Assembly: GCA_034096865.1 (NCBI GenBank)
Contig: JAWQFJ010001790.1
Location: 321,502-385,501 of the forward strand
From: Theodoxus fluviatilis
Lineage: Eukaryota; Mollusca; Gastropoda; Cycloneritida; Neritidae
Length of the DNA stretch: 64,000 nt
Direction: 5' to 3'
In this document: positions 1-13,392 of the stretch, in pieces
Layout: every line of letters starts with the position of its first letter
Numbering within the stretch: position 1 is the stretch's first letter
Notes under the pieces: generated by a model
Databases searched by the model: none
Told to the model about the DNA's origin: nothing
Seen by the model: only the letters and a program-made list of their open reading frames with translations
Position numbers and translations under genes: made by a program

Positions 1-2880
1 GAATTTGTTTGTGCCAATTACTTGCTGTAGCAACGCCTTTGGAACCAAATTAAGTGAAGTTGTTGCTTTCAATCCATATTTGTAAAACTTTCATTCGATT
101 AGCCGCTTTTGTTCGTGGGTATATCTCTGGCAGTACCGATGTTGATTATTAAAAAACACCATTTTTATCTCTGTAGCTCGGGTAGCGCTGGGTAAGACCT
201 TGGGTGACATTGCTGTGAAGGGGTAAGACTGCAAGGAAAGGGGACTTTTCATGAATAATGGAATGGAATCTTGTTGAACGTCTGCCACCGTTAGCAGATC
301 AGACCGCGTTTGAAATAGTTTTTACTCAATAACTTTTGAAGAAGTCCTGGTCCAGTTAAGTGTTAACATTTGTCTGCCACATTTTCACGGTTCAGTTGTT
401 ACAGCTCCTTGGTATCACGGCACCCTATGGAGAACTCTGTGCTGATGAAGGCACGTTTCTGTGTGCAGGACGGAACGCATGGGTCGAGACGAGCGGACTG
501 GAAGAAAGATCAGCTCTGAATACGCCATCAACAACAGTAGCACTTTCTCTGAGGCGCCAACTAGCATCCGCATGCAGCTACGAGACCGAGACAACCGCCG
601 CTAGCTCAACCCTTGTCTTGCCTCCACTACTTACAGAATCATTCCAACTCCGTCCTCGGAAGTCACTGAATATCGTCATCCGTCCAAGTATTGTCCTGTG
701 GCAAAAATCATATTGAACTCGACCATGTGCTCAATGGCAATGAATTTAGTTTTCCTTGAAGCTGTGCTGTACATGTGAAATTCCTCAGTGAAGATATTCC
801 TTGTTTGATGTTGTGTTTTGTTTTGGTGAACACAAACATGTTCCAGCACTGCGCATTTCACTGGTCAGTGGTAATCACTGAATTCGATGTTTTGAAACGA
901 TGGTATATTCGCTCAGGAGAATTGGTTTGTAATGGACAGTTGTCATTTAAAATGTCAGGAATTGTAGAATTTCGTTCACAACATTATGGTTTTCCGAATT
1001 TCAATGCAGCATTTCATACATTGATTACCCCCCCCCCCCCCTTCCCTCTGTAGAAGAGAATGCCTGTTCTGTGTTTATGCGCTTGGGAGTCAACACTGCA
1101 TGGGTCTACAAAGCACCATAACATTTTATAAGGGCGGTGTTCTTTTCGAGACAGTCACATCCATCATCATCATCTAACGAAGGCCTGATCACCCTCACTC
1201 ATGGAGAAAGTTCCCACTCTCAGAAGGTGACGTTTCCTTTGAGAGATTTTAGTCAGTTCCTCCGCTGCAACCTCTTGCATTTTCGTCTGGCACTTGAAAA
1301 ACATCTTGAAATCAGAACCTGTTGCCCAAGTTTTCCCAGCACCCCTGGAAAAGAACACCAGCGCAGAGACATGGCATGATTCCTCTATGATTCAGTGTCC
1401 ACTTGTGCAGCAAACTTGTCATCTCAACAAGGTTTATCTTCAGATCATCCTCATTCAATGAAAATAATTTATTTCAGCGAGGCGAAGGACCTAGGCAAGA
1501 CTTGCAATCAGGCCCTCAGTAGATGCCATGGATTGCAGTCAAACTGTGATGATTAACTCTCCACATTATGTCAAATTATCATTTTCAGTCTCAATATAGG
1601 AATGAGTCACTGATGTGTTTCGGTCCTCTCCCCCAGCCCATTTTCTGTATCAACTTAAGCCAACAGAGCCATAAATGAAATGACACTGTGTAGATTTACA
1701 ATTTCCACTTGAAGTTTTCCCCCTTTCCCCTATCGTGAGACTGTCAACCGTTGGAGGCAACAGATAGCACCTAGAACCAACTGTACCCATGTGTAGAGAA
1801 CTGGTTTTGTTGTTTTATCTTGTCCAAGTTCATCGGGAAATCCCATGCTTGTGATACCGAGGTTGTTTTGCCTCTCCCCATACAGTCCCTGAAAATGGCA
1901 AGTCTACGAGTCATGAATTTCAGTGCAACAAATGGGAATTAAAGCCCCGTGCGTTGATTACCATAGTATTATTGTGAATTAGTTTTTTTATGGAGAGGAG
2001 TACAGAGTGTGATAGATTGCAATTATACTTAATTTACCTATTGTTTTAGTGAATTAAAGAAGTTTTGAAGTCGATCTTTGTATATAATTCACAATTTCAT
2101 AATTGTATATTTTTTATACTTGTTAACGTTTTCATTGTAAACACATTTTCTTCACAAATATGATATCCTACAAAGTCAATGGAATAAAGTCATTTCCCCA
2201 CCACAAGTGCCATATTTAATTTGTTGAGAAGTGGCAAGCTATGAAGATGTATGTTCAGGCCCTGATTTGTGGGCGCTGGGACCTAAGATTATCTGCAGTT
2301 TTATTCCAGGTTATTTTCAGTGTAATTCGTATTCATCACTGCCACCACCACCACCACCACCATCATCATCATCATCGCAACCGCCACCACCGCCGCCGCC
2401 GTCCTCACTGTTTATATTGCGTCATTCCGAAAAGATTGCTCACAGCGCACATGAAAACATGACCTGTTCAAATGTGTAGGCCCTATGTCTTCGGATTTCT
2501 TCTGAAATCACTTGGAGGAGAGCACTTTCTCAAGGAATCCACAAGAGAGTTCCACACGACAAGACCAGCTGATGAAGAGTCTTCGGTTCATAAGACCTCT
2601 TGCTTGGGGTGTGCGGCCTCATAAGGGACATTGTTCTGCTAGCATTGTACTCTGTGGCAATATCTTTCAGATAAGAAGGAGCGGTGAAGTAGAAGCAAAA
2701 ATGAGCAAAGACTCCCAGCTTGAATCTAACTCTGTGGCACCGGAAACCAGTGGAGAGCCTTGAGGACCGGGGTGATGCAGTCCGTTTTCTTTTCTTCGAA
2801 ACCGCCCCGGTCGCTTCATTCTGAAGAGTCTGCAGTTACTTCAAAAGGTTTTGGCGTGCTTATGCAAGGAGGGCATTGCA
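1..2880. other. Unassigned flank, no supported gene
   Basis: AT-rich single-copy-looking DNA. The longest plus frame (360-716) shows no recognisable domain or codon pattern. A plus-strand AATAAA at about 2183 could end a gene entering from the left, which would converge on RIC1. Contains a poly-C run at about 1028 and a CCA/CAT/CCG triplet tract at 2338-2403. Confidence 0.4.
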
Positions 2881-2884
2881 CTAG

Positions 2885-3730
2885 TCAAGCCATGTTAAAA
2901 TTGTTGCTGATGCAAAGGTTTTGCAGTTGCTGAGTCATTAAATGCCTGGGCCTGGCTAAGTTCCTCAACTCACAGAAGCCAGTTTGCAGGATCCGAACAG
3001 TCTGCTGATGCCGCCAGGATCCAGCACCGCCCCCAAGTTCTTCACAGAGAGTGAAAGAGGGACCTTTATGATTTCCTCTAGATTTGCAGCGAGTCTCCAT
3101 GCACGCGGACCCAGCAATGATACATGTACTTCAGTCTTTCAGTTTCAAAATGTTGGCTGACATTCATGACTGACATAGTGTCGCTGCAGATGGCAACATC
3201 ATTAACAGAAACAAGAACATCTTCAGCCGTTGGTTGTAAGGACTTCAGCAACTGGCAGTCATTACCATACCAGTGATAGCTAATGATATGCTTTCCGATG
3301 TTGTCATTCAGGGAAGCAGTGTACATGTATGTGGTGAAAAAGACCGGACCAAGGATTGAGTTCTGGAAAAAAAACCTACAATGCAGCCCCGAGGGATCTG
3401 AGAAGTGAGACTGATTGGATTCCGTTTGGAATGGGTCACTTAGATGTGATTTGAACCAATCAAGTGCAGAACTACCAATGCCTACACTGACTTATTGACA
3501 CTCTAAAAGATGTGAGTGATATATAGTGTCAAAGGCGGCGCTCAGATCCAGTAGCGCCAGTAGCGACACCTCACCCCTGTCAGTAGCTTCCAGCATGTCG
3601 TTCGAGAGTCTAAGAAGAGCGGTGTCTGCGCCATGACAAGGCCTGAATGCTGACTGAAATTCGTTGAACAGCTTGTATTTTCGATCGTTTTGCATGATTC
3701 CCCTTCATCTTCAGTGTGATCTTCGGTCAT
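2885..3730 (-). pseudogene. Decayed LINE reverse transcriptase relic
   Basis: Frame-broken minus-strand remnants of a CR1/L2/Jockey-like reverse transcriptase in the correct order. First (3492-3695) come SAFRPCHGADTALLRLSND and LLALLDLSAAFDTI (finger and palm A motif). Then (3078-3326) SYHWYGNDCQLL stands where YxDD-type FADDTQL would be, so the catalytic box is mutated to YGND. Then (2885-3100) comes a thumb-like segment with ELRNLARPRHL. Several frameshifts separate the pieces. Dead copy. Confidence 0.75.
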
Positions 3731-5648
3731 GTCAGTGTTTTTGTTTTTCTTGTTTTTTAGTTTGTTCCTCTCCCCCCCTCATCCCTCTATAATGTCAGGG
3801 TTATCTGAAATTGTCTCTAATGCAATTCCATATCTTCAGTTTGACCATAGGTCATCATCAGTGTGACCCCATATCTTCCTATATGATCCTAAATGAATGC
3901 GAAACCTTCCTAGTTTCAGACACTAATCTCATCTTCTGATCAGCTCTGAAATGCTTGAAATTGCGATGGCACATTCATGACCACCAAATCCATTGCACCC
4001 AAGTCTCTGCAAAGGTGTGCCCAGCTTGCTCATTGGAGCTCAGAGTATTTGGCCTGAAATCGTCCTACATATTCCGAGAAAGGGGTAGGAGATTGACAAC
4101 ATAGTCACTGGCTCACATGATAAAATACTTTATTACATACGTACATACATACATGAGTGACATGACAAGCGACGTACCTGATCCACTTCCAAATCTACAG
4201 TTTCATGATTCTCACAAAGGCATATGTACATGCGGTCCTCGCAGTGCCAGTTTCACTGGCCCCATGCATCCATCCCTGTCTCCCATAGCAACGGCAGTCA
4301 GCACCTCAACTCACAAAACACTGTCTTTGGAACTTTATCCTTTTACATTTCCAGAGAGGAAATGTTCCAATGAATTGGATGAAAAACATGAACCTTTGTG
4401 GTCCTGACATCATGAGAGGTGATGCTAGGAAAAAGTGCTGGAATCCCTGAACCTTCATAGAGGACAGCTGTAGAGAGCTATGACATGAAGTGGAGAATGG
4501 GAGTAAAAAAACAGGACTATTGTTGTGGTGCAGTTATAATACCTCAAACTAAGAAGTGCTCCAGTGATGTACAGCTGCCACTTCTGAATTTGTTCATTTT
4601 CAAAAGCAAAGTCCTGAGAGGCAGAAATATCAACCAAACATGGGAGGAAAGAGAAGCAAGGTTTGCAAATCAAAAGAATATGCTGTCATCACCAATGGTA
4701 AGAATTGCGTGCAAAGTGCTCTGGTTAGAGGGCATACACAGGATGCAACAATCTACATGAGACAACAAATACAGTAAAATACAAGGAAATGACAACAAAA
4801 TATACCAACAAAACAAAATTGAAATGGCAACAAAAGTCAAGTTACCTATCTAAACAAAGAAAGAGTTTTTATGTTGTTATAACCATCACCCATACTTGCA
4901 GATATTGCAATGTCAAGAATAATTCGGGGTTTTTTTCCACCAAGAGAGCTAGAACAAGATAATGATGCAGCTTCTTTACAAGATGTGTCAGTGGAAGTGA
5001 TCAAGAGTACACAGACTAAATCTTATGACATTCTTAACTTCAAAGTACACTGACACACAGCACACATAAAAACTTGCCCTAACTACGTCTCACAGAAGTC
5101 CACCAGAAATGACCTTTTCCAATGAACAGTTCAAATGATGCAAGCTAAAACATGCAGACATCATAAGTCAGCAGTCTCACGCCCAAGTTCTGTCTTGGCC
5201 TTGATTCAGTTCAAATCGTTAGTTCCCAGGTAGGCCTATATCATACACTAATGTCTTACACATTTCCCTAAATATTCCCCCTCAGCTCAGTAAAAAAAAC
5301 TGTTTACTCCATCAGTGAACACAACTACAAACATCAACACAATCTTTTGCAGCATCTTTTACAGAAAGGAAAACTCAGTACATTTGTTAGGCTAAATACT
5401 GTTTTAATATTTTAATTACAGCATTAATGACATGATCTAACTGCCACAATGGTATCTTCAAAACTGTGAAAGAAATTATTTTTCACGTGTGGAAAGGATA
5501 ATTTCATTCCAACTGCTTACTGCTCCAAACTCAAGGTAAGAAGCGAAGATTTTTTTTCTTAATTACTAGAAATGCCAAAGGCAGCTATTTCCCTGCATGA
5601 AAAAGGAAAACACAGTGGGGCTCTTTGGTCAGTCCTGCAGGTTGTGCT

Positions 5649-5792
5649 GGACTCTGTGCTTGTGTCTATACAATATTCTTCAGTGGACTCTGTGCTTGTG
5701 TCTATACAATATTCTTCAGTGGACTCTGTGCTTGTGTCTATACAATATTCTTCAGTGGACTCTGTGCTTGTGTCTATACAATATTCTTCAGT
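5649..5792. repeat. 36-bp tandem repeat, 4 perfect copies
   Basis: Unit begins ggactctgtgcttgtgtcta and is repeated four times without a mismatch. 36 bp is twelve codons, so both strands stay open across it, but no gene is indicated. Confidence 0.95.
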
Positions 5793-6974
5793 GGATGAAG
5801 CAGCAGCTTGAATCTTTGCAATGATGACACACTTCAGTTTGTCTGGATGCAAAGTGAAGTTCTGTCAAGCACAGAACATCCTTGATTGCAGATCTGAGAG
5901 GTCAGGGGTCAAATATCTTGTGGGTCATCTCCTGATCAGGCTCTGATGTCACACAGTACACTGGATGCACATTCAGGCAGAAGAAATATTCACACCATTC
6001 AAGTTGGAAAGAGGAAAAACAAGACCTTTCTTAGAAAGATAAGAGTTGGTGCATATGATTAAACCAACACAAAATCCTCCCATAAAACGACATGAAGCCG
6101 GCAATCGCAGCTTGAAGGTCACACCTCAACACAGCACAAGACAACATCAGTCAGAATATGTACAGGCACACAGATACTGCTCTCCAGCCATTACACTGGG
6201 GGGTAAAAATGCACAGGTGCCAGTGGGCCCTACAGGGCAGGACTAGCTAATCTCAAGCTGTGTGTGTTGGAACATCCAACAGAGACATTCATGGAAAATC
6301 TAAGGACTTGGTGACTCCAAATTCATGAGTACAAGATAAAATTCTGAAAAGCGTTGGTAGTAAACAATAGACAGCAAATAAGTTATCATTTCATCGCGTG
6401 ATAAAATCTAAAAAGTAGTCACATCTAAACTGATCCACATCATGAAGGCTCATCTTTCAAGAAAGGAAACAGAAGAGAAATATACCACACTGTGAAAAAA
6501 GTGATACTGAGTTTACGAAGGTTAGTTACCCTGACTTTTCTATCAGTATAAGAACCATCACTGCAATGCCAAGTCCCAAAGCGTGAGCCTCAGAGCTGCT
6601 TTCAGTTTGCTACATCTGCCTCTCACAAGTACTCACTCTGCGAAATTCCCACTGGCATGATTACAGTTATCTTGTCGTTGTATGTAAGAATGGCACATCA
6701 CATGTCATCCATTGTTAACAAGGTACCAATGAAAGAAATAAAAATTGGACATCCATCCTGCTATTTTTTAACAGCAAATATGAAAACACTACAGTGACAA
6801 GAAAAATTCTACTCAGTTGAGTTCTAAACAACTGATTCCATCTCTTAGTAAGCAGCTGATATGAGCAAATGTTTTCCTTCCATTTTGATTGAATGACTGA
6901 GATCGATGGAGAATCAATGACATTCTCAAAAGAAACCATAAGTTTTAGAAGGACGACCACAGACAACTTTTATG

Positions 6975-6979
<5 letters not shown>

Positions 6980-7005
<26 letters not shown>

Positions 7006-7119
7006 CTGTGGAGGGATATAAAGAAAATTGAAGGGAAATCTCTCTCTCTCTCTCTCTCTCCCTCCCTCCCTCCCTCCCTCCCTCCCTCCCTCCCTCCCTC
7101 CCTCCCTCCCTCCCTCCCT

Positions 7120-7201
<82 letters not shown>
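6980..7201. repeat. (TA)n, (CCCT)n and (CT)n composite microsatellite
   Basis: Short (TA)n at 6982-7004, then (CTCC)n from about 7060 to 7122, a C run, and (CT)n to 7201. The same CCCT-before-CT order recurs at 52321-52467 and 54537-54653. Confidence 0.95.
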
Positions 7202-7205
<4 letters not shown>

Positions 7206-10200
7206 CAATGCTACACACCTAAGGCAACAAGCTCTCTAGTAGAGGCATGTGCATATTAAAATTTCTCTTATAAACTTGTTGCTCCCAATTAATAATGAAA
7301 TATGGGCAAAACTAGAGCCAAGGTAGGAAGATTCCTCACACCATCAACAACAGAGTTAATTAAGTCCTCAAAATTTGATCTGAAGAATTAAACCATTTTC
7401 ATGCAAAATGCTTGAGACAATGATTCCAGCACTCTGAGAAGCAAATCAAGGGCAAGATAAGCAGTCTCAAGTCAGATGGTTTCTATGGCAATGGAAACAA
7501 ATACATTATTCAACACTGTTTTACCTCAAAATGGGGGTACAAGCCAGACTTCTCTGCCTTGTCTTTGGCATCCAAGTCTAAGGAGACAATCGACAGCACC
7601 TCCATACTCATTCTGCATCAGCCAGTTCCTTGCAGACAACAAGGCAAAAGTCATGTGGGATAGACAGAGATACAGATCATACGGTATGCCTTGTCAATAC
7701 AATATAAGATTGAAGGAGGAAGAGCACTGGGGAAAGAGGGATAGAGACGGCATCTTCCAGAAGAAGGCAAGGCAGGCAAGGTCTGTAGGAGCAATACCCA
7801 CTGCTCTTCATGCCTCCTTACAAACAATTGTGCTTTCAGGGCCTGCTCCTGAAAGATCCTTACAGCATCTCTGTGAGCCATGGGCAAGCATTTTCCACAA
7901 ACAAAAACAAAGATGTAAGTTTCAGTAGAGTGTCTGGACATGGAGAGACCTCCAAACTAAAAACCAATCTCTCAAAGAGTATGACCAGAAAATAAAAGTG
8001 GATATTGATGGTATCCATGAAGTTGGGGACAGAGAGAGAGGGGGGAAGTGTAAGCAAAAAAATCCAATTCACCCAAAATTCTTGACAACAAAAAGTTATA
8101 AATCTGAAATATTAAAAATCATTATCTGCTCATGTGCACAGGTCAGGACAAATCAACAACCAAACTCATGAAATCTAGTAACAGAACCCAGCAATCAACA
8201 CAGAATACATTGGAGACGATGCAGCAATTATTACATCTGCAGAAAAGAAGACAGATGAAAACCAAAAATACAAAAAGCAGGCAATCACGTCCATGGGTAC
8301 AGCAAGGGTTACGCATGCAGCAAACACTATTTACACTGGCACAATGTCTGTGAGCACAGCAGTGTTCTTGTGGATATATCCACGACTAGCATCACCGTGT
8401 CGCCCCGGCTCTGTGACGGGTCGTCATCAAGGAAAACACACACCACTCCACGGCACAGTGGCAGCTCAACACAGGGGACGCATGTCTTGGGGCACATCTC
8501 CATCTCCTCACCTCTGTAAGGCCTGTGTCGGCTGGCTGTAAGATCCCAATTCATGCATCTCTGCCTTGCAGTTTGAAGAAAACGACCCACAGACTCTTAC
8601 AGAACGTCAATGGTTGATGATTCACCATTTCGTCTACATAGAGGTATATCTGTCTGTAGTCTTTGTGGTTAACAAGTGTGGTTATCGAGTAAAACTTTGA
8701 GCAAATCTATGGACATCTACACATTACAAGCCACTAGGAATGACCCAGTTTTATCATGAGTTATGAGTTATGACATTAAAAGCCACTAGGAATGACCCAG
8801 TTTTAGCACAGTTATTTACATGCTCCCTGACATCCTTCAGTGGTAAGTGGTGTGCCCTACAAATAAAACTGTATGCACAATCTCACACAATTCATTCCTG
8901 CAATGATCCTTCCACATTCTATCACCATCCCATGCTGAAATTTCATCAAGCATGGACATTTTTCATAATATTTCACATTACACACCTTGGCACTGATCAA
9001 CAATGGTCATAACAATTGCTTTAGATCAATACATTTAAAAATCCTTAAAATTCTAACCCCAGAAGTCAGTGTATATTGACTGGAATAAACATTTCATTGA
9101 TAAGTCGATAACCAAGACAAATTACTTAAAACACAGATTAACTACTTTCAGGCCAAAACATCATCCACAACAAAGCAGATAGTGCAATGATGTAAATCAT
9201 GAAATAGCAACTTGAATAACAACATTCCTTTGACATCCATTTTCTGAGGAGGTGCACTGAATTATTTCCCTAATCTATGGGGTAAAAAGGCAAAATGTGT
9301 ATCATAAACTGTGAGTTGAATTTCACCATGATTCTGCTCAATGGAAATGCGTGAAGACCTGAACCAACAAGATATCACAGAAAACTTTGCAAACTAATCT
9401 GCAGAGTGAAACAAAACATGGCAGACATATCCTTCCTGTTGAAAGCCCCTATGCAAGCTTCTCATTCAGTCTGATGAAAGTGAAATTGCTGACTGTTCCA
9501 GAAGCACCCCATACCAATCTCAGGGAAGTAGTCTCATGTAACAGAACTAGAGCTACCTAGCAAAGATCTCACCAATGAGTTCAACAACCCCTGACAGAGA
9601 TTGTAGAGGATACATGGGCCTTGAAAAAACACCAATACCCTTGTAGAATAAAACATTATCATCAACTAGTTCTGCAACTTTTTCTATCATTTTGACATTC
9701 ACAAATAGCCAATGTCACTTATCATATCAGGAAACTAACTGCAGGCATCGTGAGCTTCTTCAATTATGTTATCATTTTCTGCTTTAAAACAACGAATACG
9801 ATGGTCACTTCTAGAACCTGAATAACCACACTTATTCAAATATTCAGGTCTCATTGTTTCTGTCACAACTGACAAAGTGGGAGAGTCAAGCTGAGGCCAT
9901 CTCTTGCAAGGCACTCTGTATAGCCAGAAAACCCACACCAAAACTAGGCTTTCCTCATCTGATCTACGTCCCTCCCACTTCTACCCAACTCTTGACTAGA
10001 GGGCAAACCCGCTCGTTGTACTTTGCAAACAGCTGTGCTGAGCACAAGCCCATGTGCAGGTATGTGTGTGTGCAGTGATGGAATTATGGCGTTTGGTGTG
10101 TGCCTACATGGATGGGAACAGTCAGCTACATAGGCATTTGTACGCAAATTGGCATGCACATTAGTTCACACATGCAGAAAAGCGAACACCTGTACTGCAG

Positions 10201-10808
10201 ACTTACTGTAACACCTGGACTGCAGGCGATGCGTAAAACAGAACCCAAACAACGGCGGTAAATGAAAAGTCGCTGCAGAGTGCATTTCAACAGCTCTCTT
10301 CCAGCATTACTTCTATTACAAGTATGGATACATATAGAGGTTGGTTTTTATTTATTTATAGGCTATTACTCTTTAAGAATGCTCAAACATTAAAGTAAAC
10401 ATATCCACAGGTCATAACTCGTCTATTTTATAGTACTTCACTATTTGCATGCATGATCAAAGTCTTCACACATTAAAACATCAAATATCAGACTGGTACA
10501 TTAAATGTCATGATTATAGACTGCAGCAACCAACGTTGTTAGTTTGCCTTTTGCACTCACTTGTTCACTCACTCTCATGTCAAAAAAGGCCATCACAACT
10601 GTCATATACTGTCTCTACTAAACCATATTGAAAAGAAAAACCATTCCAAGCAGCGCCAAAGTTTTAAGGTCCGTCTTCACCTTTTCTGATCCCTACACAG
10701 CCTTTCAAATATTTTTTTCCTAGTTCATTTTGACAACTCTTTCACTTTCAGTATCTCTTCTGCAGCAGCAATAACCCCCATAATCCAACAACTAGGGATT
10801 CCAGTTAA

Positions 10809-10862
10809 TGTGTGTGTGTGTGTGTGTGTGCATGTGCATGAGTGCATGTGTGCGTGTGTATG
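10809..10862. repeat. (GT)n microsatellite, imperfect
   Basis: Alternating GT with cat/gca interruptions. Confidence 0.85.
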
Positions 10863-12712
10863 TATTTATGTGTCCAGCTCTATGTTACGCTCACATGTCC
10901 ACCACACAACAGAAATATATAAAAAAGACTGAAAACACTCATTCATAAAAACCTGCCATGGACTCACTGAAGCGCAAGTGAAATTAGAGCTACGAAATGC
11001 CACATCCTTCCAAAACCACCATTTGTCTGTGACGTAGAGACCCCTGTCACAGTGTTGCCGCAACATCTCAACTAGGTGACTAATGTAGCCAGGACGCTGG
11101 CTCATTAGCAATGTAACATTAGTATGGCGTGGCAGTCTCTTGATTCTAACAAAGCCACCTGCTGCCTCTGCAAGTCTCCATATGCTAGGGTTGCTGCAGC
11201 AGCAGTGCAAGTCTTGCTGTTGTGGGAAAGACAGTGCAGGTGTTGACCGACAGGCTCTGACTAGGTGCCACTTGTGACAACATTGCATGCTCTCGCTTTA
11301 GCTTCTCTGTGATAGCGGAGTTCCCAAAGGCAGTGCTGTACTCCATTCTTGAAAACAACAAATGTTAATCCATGGTGAAGCCAGTCAGTGTGCACATTTC
11401 CAGACTTAAATCTGTGAATGTCTGGAGAAAAAAACTCTTTCTTTAGGGTCTCAAATTGCACCAACTTACTTTCTACACAAAATTCATTTTTTGATAGTGG
11501 AAACGACAGATCAAGAATTGTGTCAATAATAAAACATTTTCACAGGTGAAGATTGTCACCATAAGTACCTACTATAACTTTATAAGGTCAAAAAATCATT
11601 TCTGTGGGTTCATTTTCTTAAACTCAAGAGGCAATAGCAGAATGCACTGAACTCTCCATCTAGTGATATCACCTGCTTACACCAGGTGCAGAGAAAAGGA
11701 GCTATTTTACATCAGTAAATCAGTGTAATAAAAAATTAGATGGAAACAAGTTCTACCAGAATTAACCCAAGTATGAAATCAAATCTCTTCTGCATTAGAC
11801 AATACCACTTCTCAGCTTAAACATGAGTCTATTTAGTGTCGTAGAAAATGTGATTTTTGAGAGAGAAAAAAATTACAGAAACAATATCCTCCAAAAAACA
11901 AAACCCCACAAAATTCTGCTGTCAAGAATCAGGACTAATCTTATACATGCAGCCCATTCATATGCTGCCAGTTGTGTGTCTGTGTGAGTAACAAAGTCAC
12001 CAACAGCTGACAGTTGTAAGCCTGCCTTGCACTGTATCAGAGACTACTGTCAAAAAACATGGGCCAGGAAGCTCCCCATTTTGGCATATTCCAATGAAAC
12101 CATATTTGATCTCTATCACTGTGCTTCATCAAGTGCTTCATCACTGATTACAAAGCACCAGTGCAAAGGAAAAGTGGGGAAAACAACATTCCATTCTTCC
12201 CCCAAACCAGCGCAATGATTTTTCTTTTTTTCAAAAATAAAACATTTATCATAACCAACAATGGCCACCTCTGTGTGGAGTAATTTTTAGCACAGCTGGC
12301 TGCTAATCAAGATAAACTTGATATGTTCGACAACAAAAGTTTGTGTTTTAGGGAGCACTGTGTCACTAGTTCAGTACTAAGCTGACCAAACCACAGCTAC
12401 ACTCATGCAGTGCACATCACACACTTTTTCCTTACAGCACAGTATTGGGATCCACGGTCATGGGGAAAGAAGGTTCCATGAAATAAAAGTTTTCTTTCTC
12501 AGCCATTTGTGGTACTAAACACAGTTGGTATTCACCAATATTCTATTGTTAGCACAGTATTCAGTTCTCCCTTCACAACAGCAGTCCTTGAATTATTCCA
12601 GGCAGCATGTAAGTCCTCATGCATCAAACAAATGCCAAGACAAGTTTCTGTCTCTGGTCTATGCATGACATCACAAGTGTTTCAGATGTCACTCTCAATT
12701 CTCTGAAGTGGC

Positions 12713-12785
12713 CTCCTGGTAGAGCAGCTGACTGTAGAAATCTGCAAGGCCAAATTTCCAGAGGTAGATCAATGTCCTAGTGAGT
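12713..12785 (+). repeat. Possible tRNA-like SINE head
   Basis: TGGTAGAGCAGCTGA resembles a polymerase III A box, and GAGTTCAAGGTC about 55 bp later resembles a B box. No cloverleaf could be drawn with confidence. Confidence 0.25.
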
Positions 12786-13112
12786 TCAAGGTCTAGCAGC
12801 AGGTGTCTACAACAGATCCCTTTCTTGGGAAAAAGATCAAGATTGCAGAAGCAGATATCAGAAACCACTCTCAGAGAACTGTGACTCTAGATGCTGGTCC
12901 TTAGTGACAAAGGCCAATTCCAGTTAGGGGAAAGGCTTGAATCCACAGGGAGACAGTTGGGCCCTTTCCTGCGAGACACTGACTCAACACTGACTCAACA
13001 CTGGAGACAGTCTGGCCCTTTCTTGCGAGACACTGACTCAACGCTGGAGACATGCAGGGATCCTTGGGGCAGGAGCCCTGCAGCCGAGACAACCTGGCTA
13101 CTGTGGGCCCTG

Positions 13113-13392
13113 TCATGACACCACACACTCACGGCCCTTGGAGTCACGGCCCTCTCCATTCTCAGAAGTGGAGGGTGTGGCAGAGCCTGGCTGCGGGGGA
13201 GGGGACTGCTCCTTGGGAGCGGGGGGCCGCATGGCCTGCAGGGTGGGGGAGCTGTTGCCCTCGTCCACACAGGCCTCACCCCTGTTGGCTGCCTCGATGT
13301 CCAGCTGCAGCGCGGGTGGCGTCTGCTCCACAAGCTGTGCCAGCACCTGGATCTGTGCCCGGATGGCGTGCAGGAACGGCCGGTAGCCCACA
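13113..13392 (-). CDS. RIC1: RIC1 terminal coding exon
   Basis: Acceptor tgcttacag. Encodes [20 protein letters not shown], then an unconserved Pro/Ser/Glu-rich tail ending at TGA (13113-13115). The upstream intron contains the 1.8-kb 16-bp minisatellite. Confidence 0.9.

Larger units (their letters stand above)
4125..13112 (-). other. Probable RIC1 3' UTR and/or intergenic DNA
   Basis: No coding gene is supported here. Being downstream of the RIC1 stop, some of it should be 3' UTR. Minus-strand AATAAA signals occur near 10345-10352 and at about 4130, so the transcript end could be at either place. The stretch holds the 36-bp x4 repeat (5649), the CCCT/CT tract (7039-7201), a (GT)n tract (10809-10862) and a short direct repeat, about 64 bp apart, near 8700-8810 (ccactaggaatgacccagtt). 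Transcript data would be needed to set the end. Confidence 0.35.

Noticed and set aside
360..716. 118-codon plus-strand frame as a gene
   Set aside because: No domain, no codon bias distinguishable from its surroundings, and no splice partner found.
12713..12785. A functional tRNA gene
   Set aside because: A-box-like and B-box-like motifs exist, but no complete cloverleaf or anticodon stem can be drawn. At best it is a SINE head.
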